A DNA stretch of 64,000 nt from Nannocystis sp. (GTDB taxonomy: Bacteria > Myxococcota_A > Polyangia > Nannocystales > Nannocystaceae): assembly GCF_016714285.1 (NCBI RefSeq), contig NZ_JADJNN010000004.1:248001-312000 (forward strand). Reading direction: 5' to 3'. Position numbers and translations under genes: made by a program. The notes under the pieces were generated by a model, which had not been told where the DNA came from, did no database searches, and worked only from the letters and a program-made list of their open reading frames with translations. Shown one piece after another: positions 1-7,586 of the stretch. Within the stretch, counting starts at the first letter, position 1. Each line of letters opens with the position of its first letter.

Positions 1-421
1 CGATGTAGCGGTGGTGCCAGCGGTGGATGTACGTGAACATCACGCGGTTGTGCAGCATCCGATGGGCGTAGTACGCCAGCCCGTCGACCATCACGAACAG
101 CAGCACCGTGCTCAGCAGCGTGTAGGTCCAGCCGTACTCCGCCACATCGAAGTAGATCGGGGTCTCCCAGCCGTGCTGCAGCGCGTAGATAAAGGTGCCC
201 GAGAGCAGGCCGCCGATCGCCAGGTTCAGCGTGCTGAGCCGCATCGCCTGGCGCTGCTGGTCGGGCCGCAGGAAACGCCGCGGCTGGCACTTCCAGGTCT
301 CCGGCTCGTGCCGCCGCAGCACGTAGTAGCGAATGTGATAGTAGCCCGCGACCACCCACAGGATGACGATGCCCCCGAGGATCGACGACAGCACGGTGAT
401 GAACCAGGCCGACCAGTCCAT
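1..421 (-). CDS. Fatty acid hydroxylase / sterol desaturase family membrane protein (3' part beyond window)
   Basis: Only the first 140 codons are inside the window; the gene continues past base 1. The protein starts MDWSAWFITVLSSILGG at ATG 421 with a clear membrane helix (about residues 6-26), then a cytosolic stretch, two further hydrophobic segments (about residues 66-80 and 98-114), and the diagnostic His motifs HRMLH and HRWHH near residues 120-138. These match the first His clusters of the fatty acid hydroxylase superfamily, di-iron membrane enzymes that hydroxylate or desaturate sterols, carotenoids or acyl chains. Substrate cannot be told from this fragment. It is divergent from the RNA-repair pair that starts at 664. 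Confidence 0.85.
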   Translation of the reverse strand, partial: MDWSAWFITVLSSILGGIVILWVVAGYYHIRYYVLRRHEPETWKCQPRRFLRPDQQRQAMRLSTLNLAIGGLLSGTFIYALQHGWETPIYFDVAEYGWTYTLLSTVLLFVMVDGLAYYAHRMLHNRVMFTYIHRWHHRYI

Positions 422-663
422 ATCAACCACCCAGGCGCACCACGGCGCCGCGAGACCCGACGAGATTGCCTGCACGCACGGAGACGCACCGTATCGGCCG
501 CCTCCGCGCGGGTCAACCAGCGGCGAGAAGGCGCGCCGCCCGTGCTCTCGGCCGCGTCGCCGTGCCTCGTCTGGCGCGCGCACGCGAGCCCGCGCCCCGC
601 GTCAGCTCACGCCGTCGTCCGCGGCCTGCCACCGCCACCGCGGCGAAGATCTACGCCGCCGTC
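422..663. other. Intergenic region between divergent genes
   Basis: A 242-base gap between the hydroxylase start and the RNA ligase start. An open frame runs through it in phase with the ligase, but its translation is Arg/Ala/Pro-rich and has no ligase features, so I leave it out. No convincing promoter or repeat was seen apart from a weak TACGCC hexamer six bases before the ligase ATG. Confidence 0.5.
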
Positions 664-1443
664 ATGCAGCCGATCCTCAAGAAGTACCCGCGCACGCGTC
701 ACGTCGAGACCTCGCGCTTCCAGCACGGCGACCATGACCTCGAGGCCGTGCCCTTCAAGGACATCCAGGGCCGCTACCTGGTCGTCGAGGAGAAGATGGA
801 CGGCGCCAACGCGGGCCTCAGCTTCTCGCCCGACGGGACCCTGCTCCTGCAGTCGCGCGGCCACTACCTCACCGGCGGCCCGCGCGAGCGTCACTTCAAT
901 CGCTTCAAGCAGTGGGCCCACAGCCACGCCGAGGATCTCTACCTCGCCCTCGGCGAGCGCCACATCCTCTACGGCGAGTGGCTCTACGCCAAGCACACCT
1001 GCTTCTACGATCGCCTCCCGCACCACTTCATGGAATTCGACATCTACGACCGCGAGCAGGACCTCTTCCTCTCGACCGCCCGGCGCCGCCAGATGCTCGC
1101 CGGCCTGCCCGTGGTCTCGGTCGCCGTGCTGTGGGAGGGCCGCCCCGCCCGGCTCGCCGAGCTCACCGGCCTCGTCGGCCCCTCGCTGTTCAAGAGCCCG
1201 CGCTGGCGCGACGCCCTGATCGAGGCCGGCGCCGCCGCGGGCGTGCCCGCGGCCCAGGTCGTCGCCGAGACCGACCGCGACGACGCGATGGAGGGCCTGT
1301 ACATCAAGGTCGAGGACGACGAACGCGTCCTCGAGCGCCTCAAGTGGGTCCGCCCCGGCTTCCTCAGCGCCGTCACCGACTCGGGCAGCCACTGGCTCGA
1401 CCGACCGATCGTCGCCAACCGCCTCGCCGACGACGAGGCCTGA
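664..1443 (+). CDS. ATP-dependent RNA ligase family protein
   Basis: This 259-residue protein has the ordered motifs of covalent nucleotidyltransferases of the RNA ligase/mRNA capping superfamily: motif I EEKMDGAN with the predicted adenylated lysine at K44, motif Ia QSRGHYL, motif III ILYGEWLYAKH, motif IIIa FMEFDIYD, motif IV EGLYIKVEDD and motif V RLKWVRP. It should seal 3'-OH and 5'-phosphate nucleic acid ends using ATP. ATG 664 was chosen because the longer open frame upstream is low-complexity and the family usually begins shortly before motif I. The next gene, 10 bases on, encodes the end-healing enzyme that makes exactly the ends a ligase needs, so the two are probably one operon for RNA (or DNA nick) repair. 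The exact ligase clade is inferred. Confidence 0.88.
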   Translation: MQPILKKYPRTRHVETSRFQHGDHDLEAVPFKDIQGRYLVVEEKMDGANAGLSFSPDGTLLLQSRGHYLTGGPRERHFNRFKQWAHSHAEDLYLALGERHILYGEWLYAKHTCFYDRLPHHFMEFDIYDREQDLFLSTARRRQMLAGLPVVSVAVLWEGRPARLAELTGLVGPSLFKSPRWRDALIEAGAAAGVPAAQVVAETDRDDAMEGLYIKVEDDERVLERLKWVRPGFLSAVTDSGSHWLDRPIVANRLADDEA

Positions 1444-1453
1444 GCTCGCCGCC

Positions 1454-2584
1454 ATGCGCCTGCCCTATCCGTGCCCACCTGTCCCTTCGGACAGCCTCAC
1501 GATCGCCTGGGACACGCTCGGGCGCGGCGCCTTCGCGCCGTCGATCGCCGAGATGGCCGCCTGCCCGCAGGACCCCGAGCACCACGCCGAGGGCGACGTC
1601 TGGACCCACACCCGGATGGTCTGCGAGGCCCTGGTCGCCCTGCCCGCGTGGCAGGCCCTGCCCGCCGACGAGCGCGAGCTGGTGTTCGCCGCCTGCCTGC
1701 TGCACGACATCGCCAAGCCCGCGACCACCCGCATCGACGACGACGGACGGATCCGCCAGCCCGGCCACTCGCCCCGCGGCGCGCTCATGGTGCGCGAGCT
1801 GCTGTGGCGCATGGCCGTCGCCCCGGCCCTGCGCGAGCAGATCGCCGCGCTCGTGCGCAGCCACCAGGTCCCCTTCTTCCTCATCGAGGAGGCCGACCCG
1901 CGGCGCCGCCTCGCCCGCGTCAGCCAGACCACCCGCTGCGACCACCTCGCCCTCGTCACCCGCGCCGACGCCCTCGGCCGGGTCTGCCGCGATCCCCAGC
2001 GCCTGCACGACAACATCGACCTCTTCCTCGAGCTGTGCCGCGAGCACGCCTGCCTCGCCCGCCCCTTCGCCTTCGCCAGCGACCACAGCCGCTTCCTCTA
2101 CTTCCGCAGCGACGACCGCGACCCCGGCTACGCCGCCCACGACGACACCCGCTGCGAGCTGGTCCTGATGTGCGGCCTCCCCGGCGCCGGCAAGGACCAC
2201 TGGATCGCCCGCAACCTCGACCTCCCCGTCGTCTCGCTCGACGCCCTCCGCGAGCAGCACGAGCACCGCGGCACCGGCGACCAGGGCGTCGTCATCCAGG
2301 CCGCGCGCGAGCAGGCCCGCGAGCACCTGCGCCGCGGCCAGTCCTTCGTGTGGAACGCGACCAACCTCAGCCGCGAGATCCGCGGCCGCACGATCGACCT
2401 CGCCGCCGCCTACAACGCCCGCGTGCGCGTCGTGTTCATCGACACCGCCTACCAGCGCCTGCTGCGACAGAACCGCGAGCGCCAGGCCGCCGTCCCGCTC
2501 GCCGCGATCCAGCGGATGGCCCGGCTGTGGGAGCCCCCGGACCCCTGCGAGGCCCACCGCGTCGACTGGGTCGTCCAGGACTGA
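1454..2584 (+). CDS. HD-Pnk type bifunctional end-healing enzyme (HD phosphoesterase plus P-loop 5'-OH polynucleotide kinase)
   Basis: The 376-residue protein has an N-terminal HD domain (about residues 45-200) with H52 (WTHT), the H84-D85 pair in LLHDIAKP, H137 and a later Asp in ADALGR. A C-terminal P-loop kinase domain starts with GLPGAGKD at residues 241-248, followed by VSLDALRE and WNATNLSR typical of T4 Pnk-like kinases. The architecture matches the HD-Pnk family described for Runella, in which the HD domain removes 2',3'-cyclic or 3'-phosphates and the kinase phosphorylates 5'-OH ends. It follows the RNA ligase by 10 bases, giving a heal-and-seal operon. A copy of the 16-bp dispersed palindrome lies in codons 9-14 and encodes part of a Pro/Ser-rich N-terminus that is probably not in the folded domain. 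Confidence 0.87.
   Translation: MRLPYPCPPVPSDSLTIAWDTLGRGAFAPSIAEMAACPQDPEHHAEGDVWTHTRMVCEALVALPAWQALPADERELVFAACLLHDIAKPATTRIDDDGRIRQPGHSPRGALMVRELLWRMAVAPALREQIAALVRSHQVPFFLIEEADPRRRLARVSQTTRCDHLALVTRADALGRVCRDPQRLHDNIDLFLELCREHACLARPFAFASDHSRFLYFRSDDRDPGYAAHDDTRCELVLMCGLPGAGKDHWIARNLDLPVVSLDALREQHEHRGTGDQGVVIQAAREQAREHLRRGQSFVWNATNLSREIRGRTIDLAAAYNARVRVVFIDTAYQRLLRQNRERQAAVPLAAIQRMARLWEPPDPCEAHRVDWVVQD
1479..1494. repeat. Dispersed 16-bp palindrome, coding copy
   Basis: CTGTCCCTTCGGACAG: perfect 6-bp arms around a 4-base loop, inside the first codons of the HD-Pnk gene. One of about 29 related copies in the window. Confidence 0.8.
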
Positions 2585-2598
2585 CGACCACCCACCCA

Positions 2599-2622
2599 GT
2601 CGAGTGGGACTCAGGACTCGAC
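2599..2622. terminator. Possible hairpin between convergent genes
   Basis: GTCGAGT and ACTCGAC form a 7-bp stem around a 10-base loop in the gap between the HD-Pnk stop and the convergent SDR stop. There is no T-run on either strand, so a terminator role is only suggested by position. Confidence 0.3.
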
Positions 2623-3420
2623 CATCGCCGACTTCCCGCGCCGCATGATCAGGTGCACCAGCCCCGGCATGTGCTGCCCCAACCACGCGCCGAACTTGCC
2701 GTGGGCCGTGAAGGTGTACTCGCGCTTGCGGCGATCGATCGCGTCCGCCATCACCCGCGCCGCCGCCTCCGCCGTCCACATCAACTTGAGCGGCCGCTTG
2801 TCGCGGCGCGATCCGTCGAAGCGCCCGACGTTGTCGACCTGACCGATCTCCGTCGCCACGAAGCCGGGGTTCAGCAGCGTGCAGCTGACCCCCTCGGCGT
2901 ACAGCTCCTGCGCCAGCGTCAGCCCGAGCCCCCGCAGCGCGAACTTCGACGCCGTGTACGCCCCGCTGCGCGGCGAGGCCAGCAGCGCCGCCACGCTGCT
3001 GACCAGCGCCAGGCGCCCCTTCGTGCGCCGCAGCGCCGGCAGGGCGTGGCGCGCCGTCGACATCGCCCCGAACACGTTGGTGTCGAACTGCCGCCGCAGG
3101 TCCGCGTCGCTCAGCTGCTCGAGCTTGCCGATCACTCCAAAGCCCGCGTTGGCGATCGCCACGTCGATGCGACCGAAGTGCGCCAGCACCTCCTCGACCG
3201 CCCGCGCCACGTCCTCGTCGCGCGTGACGTCGCAGGCGACCGCGAGCCCGCGGCGCCCGAGCGCCTCGATCTCCTGCACCACCTCCGCCAGGCGATCGAC
3301 CCGCCGCGCCGACACGGCCACGTCGGCCCCGCGCCGGGCGTACTCGAGGGCGAGCGCCCGGCCCATGCCCGCGCTCGCCCCAGTGATCCACACGACCTCG
3401 CCCCGGTGGTGGTGCTGCAT
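2611..3420 (-). CDS. Short-chain dehydrogenase/reductase (SDR)
   Basis: A 269-residue classical SDR. The cofactor site is VWITGASAGMGRA (TGxxxGxG) near residues 10-22, followed by the stabilising NAG motif (IANAGFG, about residue 90), the catalytic Ser in LVSSVAAL and the YxxxK pair in YTASKFAL near residue 160. An Arg/Asp pattern after beta strand 2 (SARRVDRL) suggests NADP preference. The C-terminal 30 residues are basic and carry a short hydrophobic segment, as in SDRs that act on lipids (DHRS7 type), but the substrate is unknown. ATG 3420 was chosen because the longer frame upstream is a shadow of the lipoprotein gene. A TTAGAC-like hexamer sits about 9 bases before it. Confidence 0.88.
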   Translation of the reverse strand: MQHHHRGEVVWITGASAGMGRALALEYARRGADVAVSARRVDRLAEVVQEIEALGRRGLAVACDVTRDEDVARAVEEVLAHFGRIDVAIANAGFGVIGKLEQLSDADLRRQFDTNVFGAMSTARHALPALRRTKGRLALVSSVAALLASPRSGAYTASKFALRGLGLTLAQELYAEGVSCTLLNPGFVATEIGQVDNVGRFDGSRRDKRPLKLMWTAEAAARVMADAIDRRKREYTFTAHGKFGAWLGQHMPGLVHLIMRRGKSAMVES

Positions 3421-3443
3421 CGCCGCCGGGTCTAACACATCCC

Positions 3444-4382
3444 TCAGAAGGTGTAGAGGAGCACGTCGCCCCAGCCGTTCAAGTGGATCGCCACCTGCCC
3501 CTCGTTCATCAGCGCCGTCTTGATCGGCACCAGGTCGAGCTTGCGCTGCTCCATCACGAAGGCGTCGCAGGCGTCGCCGTGCGCGTCGTGGCTGAGGTCG
3601 ACCCAGATCTGGACCGGGAACGACTCGGCCACCTCGCCGCCCCAGCACAGCCCGATGTCGTGGGTCTCGCAGCCGCCGCCGTAGCTCACGTCCACCACCA
3701 GTTCGTCGCCGACGATCACCGCGTTGTCGACCGTGAGCGTGCCGCTGCCGACGCACTCCTGCACGCCGCTTAGCACGCAGGCGTTGCTGCACTCGTCGTC
3801 GTCGACCGCGTTGCCGTCGTCGCACTGCTCGCCCGCGTCGACGATCCCGTTGCCGCACTCCGGCGCCGGGCACTCCTGCGTGTCGCAGGCCCAGGTCCCC
3901 TCCGGCGTGCAGTCGCAGGCGTTGCAGTCCTCCAGCTTCTGCTGACCCGGCGTGCACTCCCCCGGCACGCAGCCGAGCTTGGTGCAGCTCCAGGTCCCGT
4001 CGCCCGCGCACTCGCAGGTGTTGCAGTCCTGCATCTTCACGTCGCCGGGCATGCACTGCGGCTCCTCGCAGCCGATCTCGGTGCACGCCCACTGCCCGCC
4101 GCCGCAGGTGCAGGTGTTGCAGCCGTCGGGCGCCGGCTGCATGTCGCCGTCCTTGCACTCCTCCGGCAGATCGCCGCACGCGATCGCCGTGCAGGCCCAC
4201 TGGCCATCGACGCAGCTGCACGAGTTGCAGGCGTCGTCCGCCGGCTTCTCCTCGCCCTCCTCACAGATCGGCTCCTCGCCGATCTTCTTCGGGCCGAGGT
4301 CGCAGGCGGCGAGGCTGAGGCCGACGATCGCGCCGGCGAGGAGGAGGGAGCTGGTGGAGAACAGGGAGATAAGCTTGGTCAT
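3444..4382 (-). CDS. Cys-rich lipoprotein with four tandem Cys repeats and a DUF4215 repeat
   Basis: The 312-residue protein begins with a lipoprotein signal (TM-like h-region, lipobox SLAAC near residue 26). Next come four roughly 32-residue units that each contain C.(G/E)G..., C(N)xCxC, a W(A/S)C and a closing C, resembling pacifastin/VWC-like modules (residues about 38-160). A DUF4215-type unit CGNGIVDAGEQCDDGN follows (about residues 175-205), and the last 100 residues form an unrecognised domain. It should be an extracytoplasmic surface protein stabilised by disulfides. The four units differ in sequence, so this is an old internal repeat rather than recent DNA duplication. The gene is transcribed alone, towards the SDR, with 23 bases between them. 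Confidence 0.82.
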   Translation of the reverse strand: MTKLISLFSTSSLLLAGAIVGLSLAACDLGPKKIGEEPICEEGEEKPADDACNSCSCVDGQWACTAIACGDLPEECKDGDMQPAPDGCNTCTCGGGQWACTEIGCEEPQCMPGDVKMQDCNTCECAGDGTWSCTKLGCVPGECTPGQQKLEDCNACDCTPEGTWACDTQECPAPECGNGIVDAGEQCDDGNAVDDDECSNACVLSGVQECVGSGTLTVDNAVIVGDELVVDVSYGGGCETHDIGLCWGGEVAESFPVQIWVDLSHDAHGDACDAFVMEQRKLDLVPIKTALMNEGQVAIHLNGWGDVLLYTF

Positions 4383-4489
4383 GGTGTCGCTCTCAGGTTC
4401 TGGCTGGTGTTTGTCCAGCCCGCCCGCGCTCTGTGTCCGCCGCGAAGATTCAATTCGGAGACCTCGCGCACGACCTCCGTGTCAGCCCG

Positions 4490-5350
4490 TCAGCGCCCCT
4501 CGCAGGCCCCGCGGACCCGCTCCGCCAGCAGCGAGCCGGCGTGCGCCGCGAGGAACGCCGCCGCCTCCGCCCTGCCCTCGCCCACCCGCCCCGCGGCGCA
4601 CAGCGCCGTCACCCGCAGCGCGTCGCGCTCGCGCGCCAGCACCCCGTCCTTGAAGCCCCGCGCGTGCTCGCCGAGCCGCGCCAGCGCAGCCTCCGGATCG
4701 CCCGCCGCCAGCGCCGTCTGGGCCCGCTGCAGCAGCGCCGCCTCGGCCGCCAGCGACGAGCTGTCCCCCGGGACAGCCTCCGCCGCGCCCGCGCCCCGCG
4801 CTCCCGCGCCGCCCCGCGCCCTGTCCTCCGGGACAGCCTCCGACGACCTGTCCTCCAGGACAGCCTCCGACGACCTGTCCTCCGGGACAGCCACACCCAC
4901 GCCCGGCCCCGCCACACCTGTCCCTTCAGACAGCCCCGGCGCACCAGCCGCGCCAGCCGCACCTGTCCCTTCAGACAGCCCTGACCCGACCGCCCGCCCG
5001 GGCCCCGCCGCGCCGACCTGGGCCGTCCGCTCGCCCGCCGCCCCGCCGTCGTAGCGGGCCGCCTCGCCGCGCGGCGCCTGGGCGATCGCCAGCGCCCCGC
5101 GCCCGAGCTCGACCACCGCCAGCGCCAGCCCGGCCGCGATCGCCAGCACGATCGCCGCCCCGCCCCAGCGCCCCCGCGATGAACCTGTCCCTTGCGACAT
5201 GTCCAAAAGCGCCGGCGCCCGCTCGACGCGGGCCCACACCCGCTCGCGCGCCGCGTCCGGCACGTCGTCGTCGGCCCGCAGCGCGGCCAGGGCGGCCCGC
5301 GCCGCCGGCGACAGACCCTCGTCGTGGATGTTGCGGACCTCGTTCATCAC
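4490..5350 (-). CDS. Single-pass membrane protein paired with an ECF sigma factor (putative anti-sigma)
   Basis: A 286-residue protein with an N-terminal cytosolic part (residues 1-60, DEGLSPAARAALAALR and a helical stretch), one membrane helix (AAIVLAIAAGLALAVVELG, about residues 68-86), a long Gly/Ala/Glu-rich linker, and a C-terminal helical, TPR-like region of about 85 residues (LLQRAQTALAAGDPEAALARL). The start ATG overlaps the sigma factor stop by 4 bases (ATGA), so the two are translationally coupled, the usual layout for an anti-sigma factor. No HxxxCxxC zinc motif is present, so the anti-sigma role is inferred from position. The linker is built from seven copies of the 16-bp dispersed palindrome, which encode LSEGTG, AVPEDRSSE and MSQGTG motifs. 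Confidence 0.75.
   Translation of the reverse strand: MMNEVRNIHDEGLSPAARAALAALRADDDVPDAARERVWARVERAPALLDMSQGTGSSRGRWGGAAIVLAIAAGLALAVVELGRGALAIAQAPRGEAARYDGGAAGERTAQVGAAGPGRAVGSGLSEGTGAAGAAGAPGLSEGTGVAGPGVGVAVPEDRSSEAVLEDRSSEAVPEDRARGGAGARGAGAAEAVPGDSSSLAAEAALLQRAQTALAAGDPEAALARLGEHARGFKDGVLARERDALRVTALCAAGRVGEGRAEAAAFLAAHAGSLLAERVRGACEGR
4761..5200. repeat. Cluster of seven dispersed palindromes inside the anti-sigma-like gene
   Basis: Copies lie at 4761, 4821, 4848, 4875, 4918, 4963 and 5185, each 16 bases long. Three successive ones are 27 bases apart (4821, 4848, 4875), giving a small tandem array. Arms are CTGTCC and GGACAG with small changes (AGACAG, CGACAT). All stay in frame and fall in the disordered linker on either side of the membrane helix. 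Confidence 0.85.
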
Positions 5351-5961
5351 AGCACACTCCTTCGCGGGCCCGCCTCACGGTCGGCGAGCGCGCGGCTCAG
5401 TTGTTCACGCACCGCTCGCAGCCGGGCGTACGCGGTGTTGAGGTTCATCCCCAGCGTCTCGGCGATCTCGGGCACCTTCAGCCCCTCGAGGTCCGCCAGC
5501 TCGAACAACAGGCGGCGATCCTCGTCGAGCCCGGCCAGGAAGCCGCGCACGAACGCCGCCAGCTGCTGCTGCTCGGTCCGCTGCTCCGGGTCCGGCGCCC
5601 CGCCCGGCGACGGCGCCACGCTCAACCTGCGCTGGGCCCGGGCCACCCCGCGGCGGTGGTTGCTCGCCACCCCCCGGGCGATGCCGAACAGCCAGGTCGT
5701 CAGCGCGGCCCGCCCATCGAACTCAGCGAGCCGCCGGTGCACGACCAGGAAGACATCGTGGACCACGTCCTCGAGCGCCGCGTCCGCGACCCCGAGCCGC
5801 CGCAGCACCCGCCACACGAAGCCCACGTGGGCCCGGTACACCTCCGCCAGGCTCATCGCCACGCGCTCGCTCTCGGCGGCACGCGGCGGGGCATCGACGG
5901 TCGTGGTGGCGCTCACCGGTCGTGATTGTCCGGCCGCCGCCACTTCTGTGCGCCCCGACAT
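5347..5961 (-). CDS. ECF-type RNA polymerase sigma factor
   Basis: A 204-residue sigma-70 family protein. Region 2 (about residues 37-105) shows YRAHVGFVWRVLRRLG, DVVHDVFLVVHRRLAEFD and TWLFGIARGVASNHRR. After a variable linker, region 4 (about residues 135-190) has the helix-turn-helix LKVPEIAETLGMNLNTAYARLRAVREQL. It redirects RNA polymerase to its own promoters, in concert with the membrane protein whose start overlaps its stop. A TATGGT hexamer ends 6 bases before ATG 5961, so its own transcript looks leaderless. The first 30 residues are a variable, Ala/Thr-rich extension. Confidence 0.92.
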   Translation of the reverse strand: MSGRTEVAAAGQSRPVSATTTVDAPPRAAESERVAMSLAEVYRAHVGFVWRVLRRLGVADAALEDVVHDVFLVVHRRLAEFDGRAALTTWLFGIARGVASNHRRGVARAQRRLSVAPSPGGAPDPEQRTEQQQLAAFVRGFLAGLDEDRRLLFELADLEGLKVPEIAETLGMNLNTAYARLRAVREQLSRALADREAGPRRSVL

Positions 5962-6037
5962 CCGCCCACCATAGCGCGATCACCGGCGCGCGTTCGCCCT
6001 GGCCAAACCCCCCGCGATCGGCGAGAAGATCGCCCCG

Positions 6038-7456
6038 ATGCCGCGCCCTCGCCTGCTCGCGCCCCTGCTGGCCCTCCCCCTCGCCTGCAGCACCGGCGGC
6101 GAGGCCACCAGCGCCACCACCACGGGCTTCGAGTCCGGCCCCCCCACCTCCGGCGGCCCCGGCCCGGACAGCTTCGGCACCAACAGCTCGACCGAGCTCC
6201 CGACCACCGACGACCCCGGCACCAGCACCACCACCACGAACCCCAGCACCAGCGACGCCAACACCACCACGGACGCCAGCACCACCGCCAACACCACCGC
6301 CAACACCACCGGCACCCCCGCGGCCTGCGGCGACGGCGTGATCGATCGCGGCGAGTTCTGCGACGACGGCAACCAGAGCGACGACGACGCCTGCCTCGCC
6401 GACTGTCACCCCGGCACCGCCCTCCTGGTCCTCGCCGGCCTCGCCAGCAAGCCCGCGCTCGCCCTCCTCTACGACCCCGAGCTCGGCTGGACCAGCGAGC
6501 CCACGACCATGGCCCTCGCCAGCGCCGAGCTCGAGGCCACCCCGACCGGCGCGCTCGCGGCGATCCGCCGCACCAGCGCCGTGCCGGCCGAGGACGACGA
6601 GCTGTGGTTCTCGCGCTGGAGCCCCGGCGACGCCGCCCTGTTCCCGATGTTCACCAAGGTGGGCGCCTTCGGCATCGCCAGCGACGGCCCGAGCCTCGCC
6701 GCCGTCGCCGACACCGTCACCCTCGCCTTCCTCGGCACCGACAACAAGCACTACAGCGCCCTCTTCAGCGGCGACGCCTGGGCCCCCTTCGCCAAGATCC
6801 CCGCCGGCAAGCTCGACATCCAGGCCTTCGGTCCCAGCGCCGCCGTCGTCATCCCCGGCCAGGCCGAGACCTACGCCGTCTACACCGGCGACGACGCCCG
6901 CATCTACTACAGCAGCAAGCCCGCGCCCGACGCTGCCTGGGTCGCCTCGCAAGCCGCCCCCCCGGCCGGCGTCGTCGGCTCGCCCGTCGGCCTCGTCGAT
7001 CCGCAAGCCGACCTGCTCGTCGCCTACGTCCGCAAGGCCGACGGCAAGCTCGCCGTGATCAAGCTGCTCACCCCGCAGAACGCCTGGACGAAGGAAGCTC
7101 TGGTCCACCCCGACGCCATCACCGGCTCCGCGATCAGCCTCGCCCGCCTCGCCGACGGCCGCCACGCCCTCGCCTGGCGCGGCTTCGACAACGACGGCAT
7201 CTACCTCGCCCTCGCCGCCGACTTCGACGTCTGGGACGCCCCCCAGACCGTCGAGCTCCCGCCCTCCGCCACCACCCCGCCGCTGCTGGTCCCCGGGGCC
7301 ACCGGCGCCGACCTCGAGATCCTCTACACCGCCGGCGGCAAGCTCCGCCACGCCCGCCTGCAGGGCGACACCCTCGCGCCGCCCGTCGACGTCCCCGGGG
7401 TCAGCGGCGCCGCCACCCTCGCCGCCACCCGCGTCCAGCTCGCCCCCGGCCCCTGA
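6038..7456 (+). CDS. Lipoprotein with Thr-rich tether and DUF4215 repeat
   Basis: The 472-residue protein has a short signal with lipobox LPLACS (Cys near residue 17), a Ser/Thr/Gly/Asn-rich tether (residues about 18-95, ending in repeated TTANTT), then one Cys-rich DUF4215 unit (CGDGVIDRGEFCDDGN, about residues 98-130). The remaining 330 residues look like a beta-propeller-like or sialidase-like sensor fold, with repeated blades such as IYYSSKPAPDAAWVAS and HALAWRGFDNDGIYLAL. It is probably displayed on the outer surface. No partner is evident: the gene stands alone between the divergent sigma factor and the MMPL transporter. I found no catalytic motif, so function is unknown. Confidence 0.75.
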   Translation: MPRPRLLAPLLALPLACSTGGEATSATTTGFESGPPTSGGPGPDSFGTNSSTELPTTDDPGTSTTTTNPSTSDANTTTDASTTANTTANTTGTPAACGDGVIDRGEFCDDGNQSDDDACLADCHPGTALLVLAGLASKPALALLYDPELGWTSEPTTMALASAELEATPTGALAAIRRTSAVPAEDDELWFSRWSPGDAALFPMFTKVGAFGIASDGPSLAAVADTVTLAFLGTDNKHYSALFSGDAWAPFAKIPAGKLDIQAFGPSAAVVIPGQAETYAVYTGDDARIYYSSKPAPDAAWVASQAAPPAGVVGSPVGLVDPQADLLVAYVRKADGKLAVIKLLTPQNAWTKEALVHPDAITGSAISLARLADGRHALAWRGFDNDGIYLALAADFDVWDAPQTVELPPSATTPPLLVPGATGADLEILYTAGGKLRHARLQGDTLAPPVDVPGVSGAATLAATRVQLAPGP

Positions 7457-7474
7457 TCCCCCCGCTGATCCCAC

Positions 7475-7511
7475 CTGTCCCTGCGGACAGCTAACCTGTC
7501 CCCGCAGACAG
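7475..7511. repeat. Two adjacent dispersed palindromes, intergenic
   Basis: CTGTCCCTGCGGACAG (7475-7490) and CTGTCCCCGCAGACAG (7496-7511) lie 21 bases apart between the lipoprotein stop and the MMPL start. The 21-base period is the same as in the coding array near 14160. Confidence 0.85.
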
Positions 7512-7586
7512 CTCCCTGCCAAGCGACCCCCGCGCGTGCCCGACCCGCCCGGCCCACCGCGCGCCCTGGTATAAGACCCCTCGCGC

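Noticed and set aside
4761..4978. Palindromes as binding sites of the ECF sigma factor or a repressor
   Set aside because: Seven copies within a coding sequence, spaced unevenly, and others far from promoters, do not fit operator sites.
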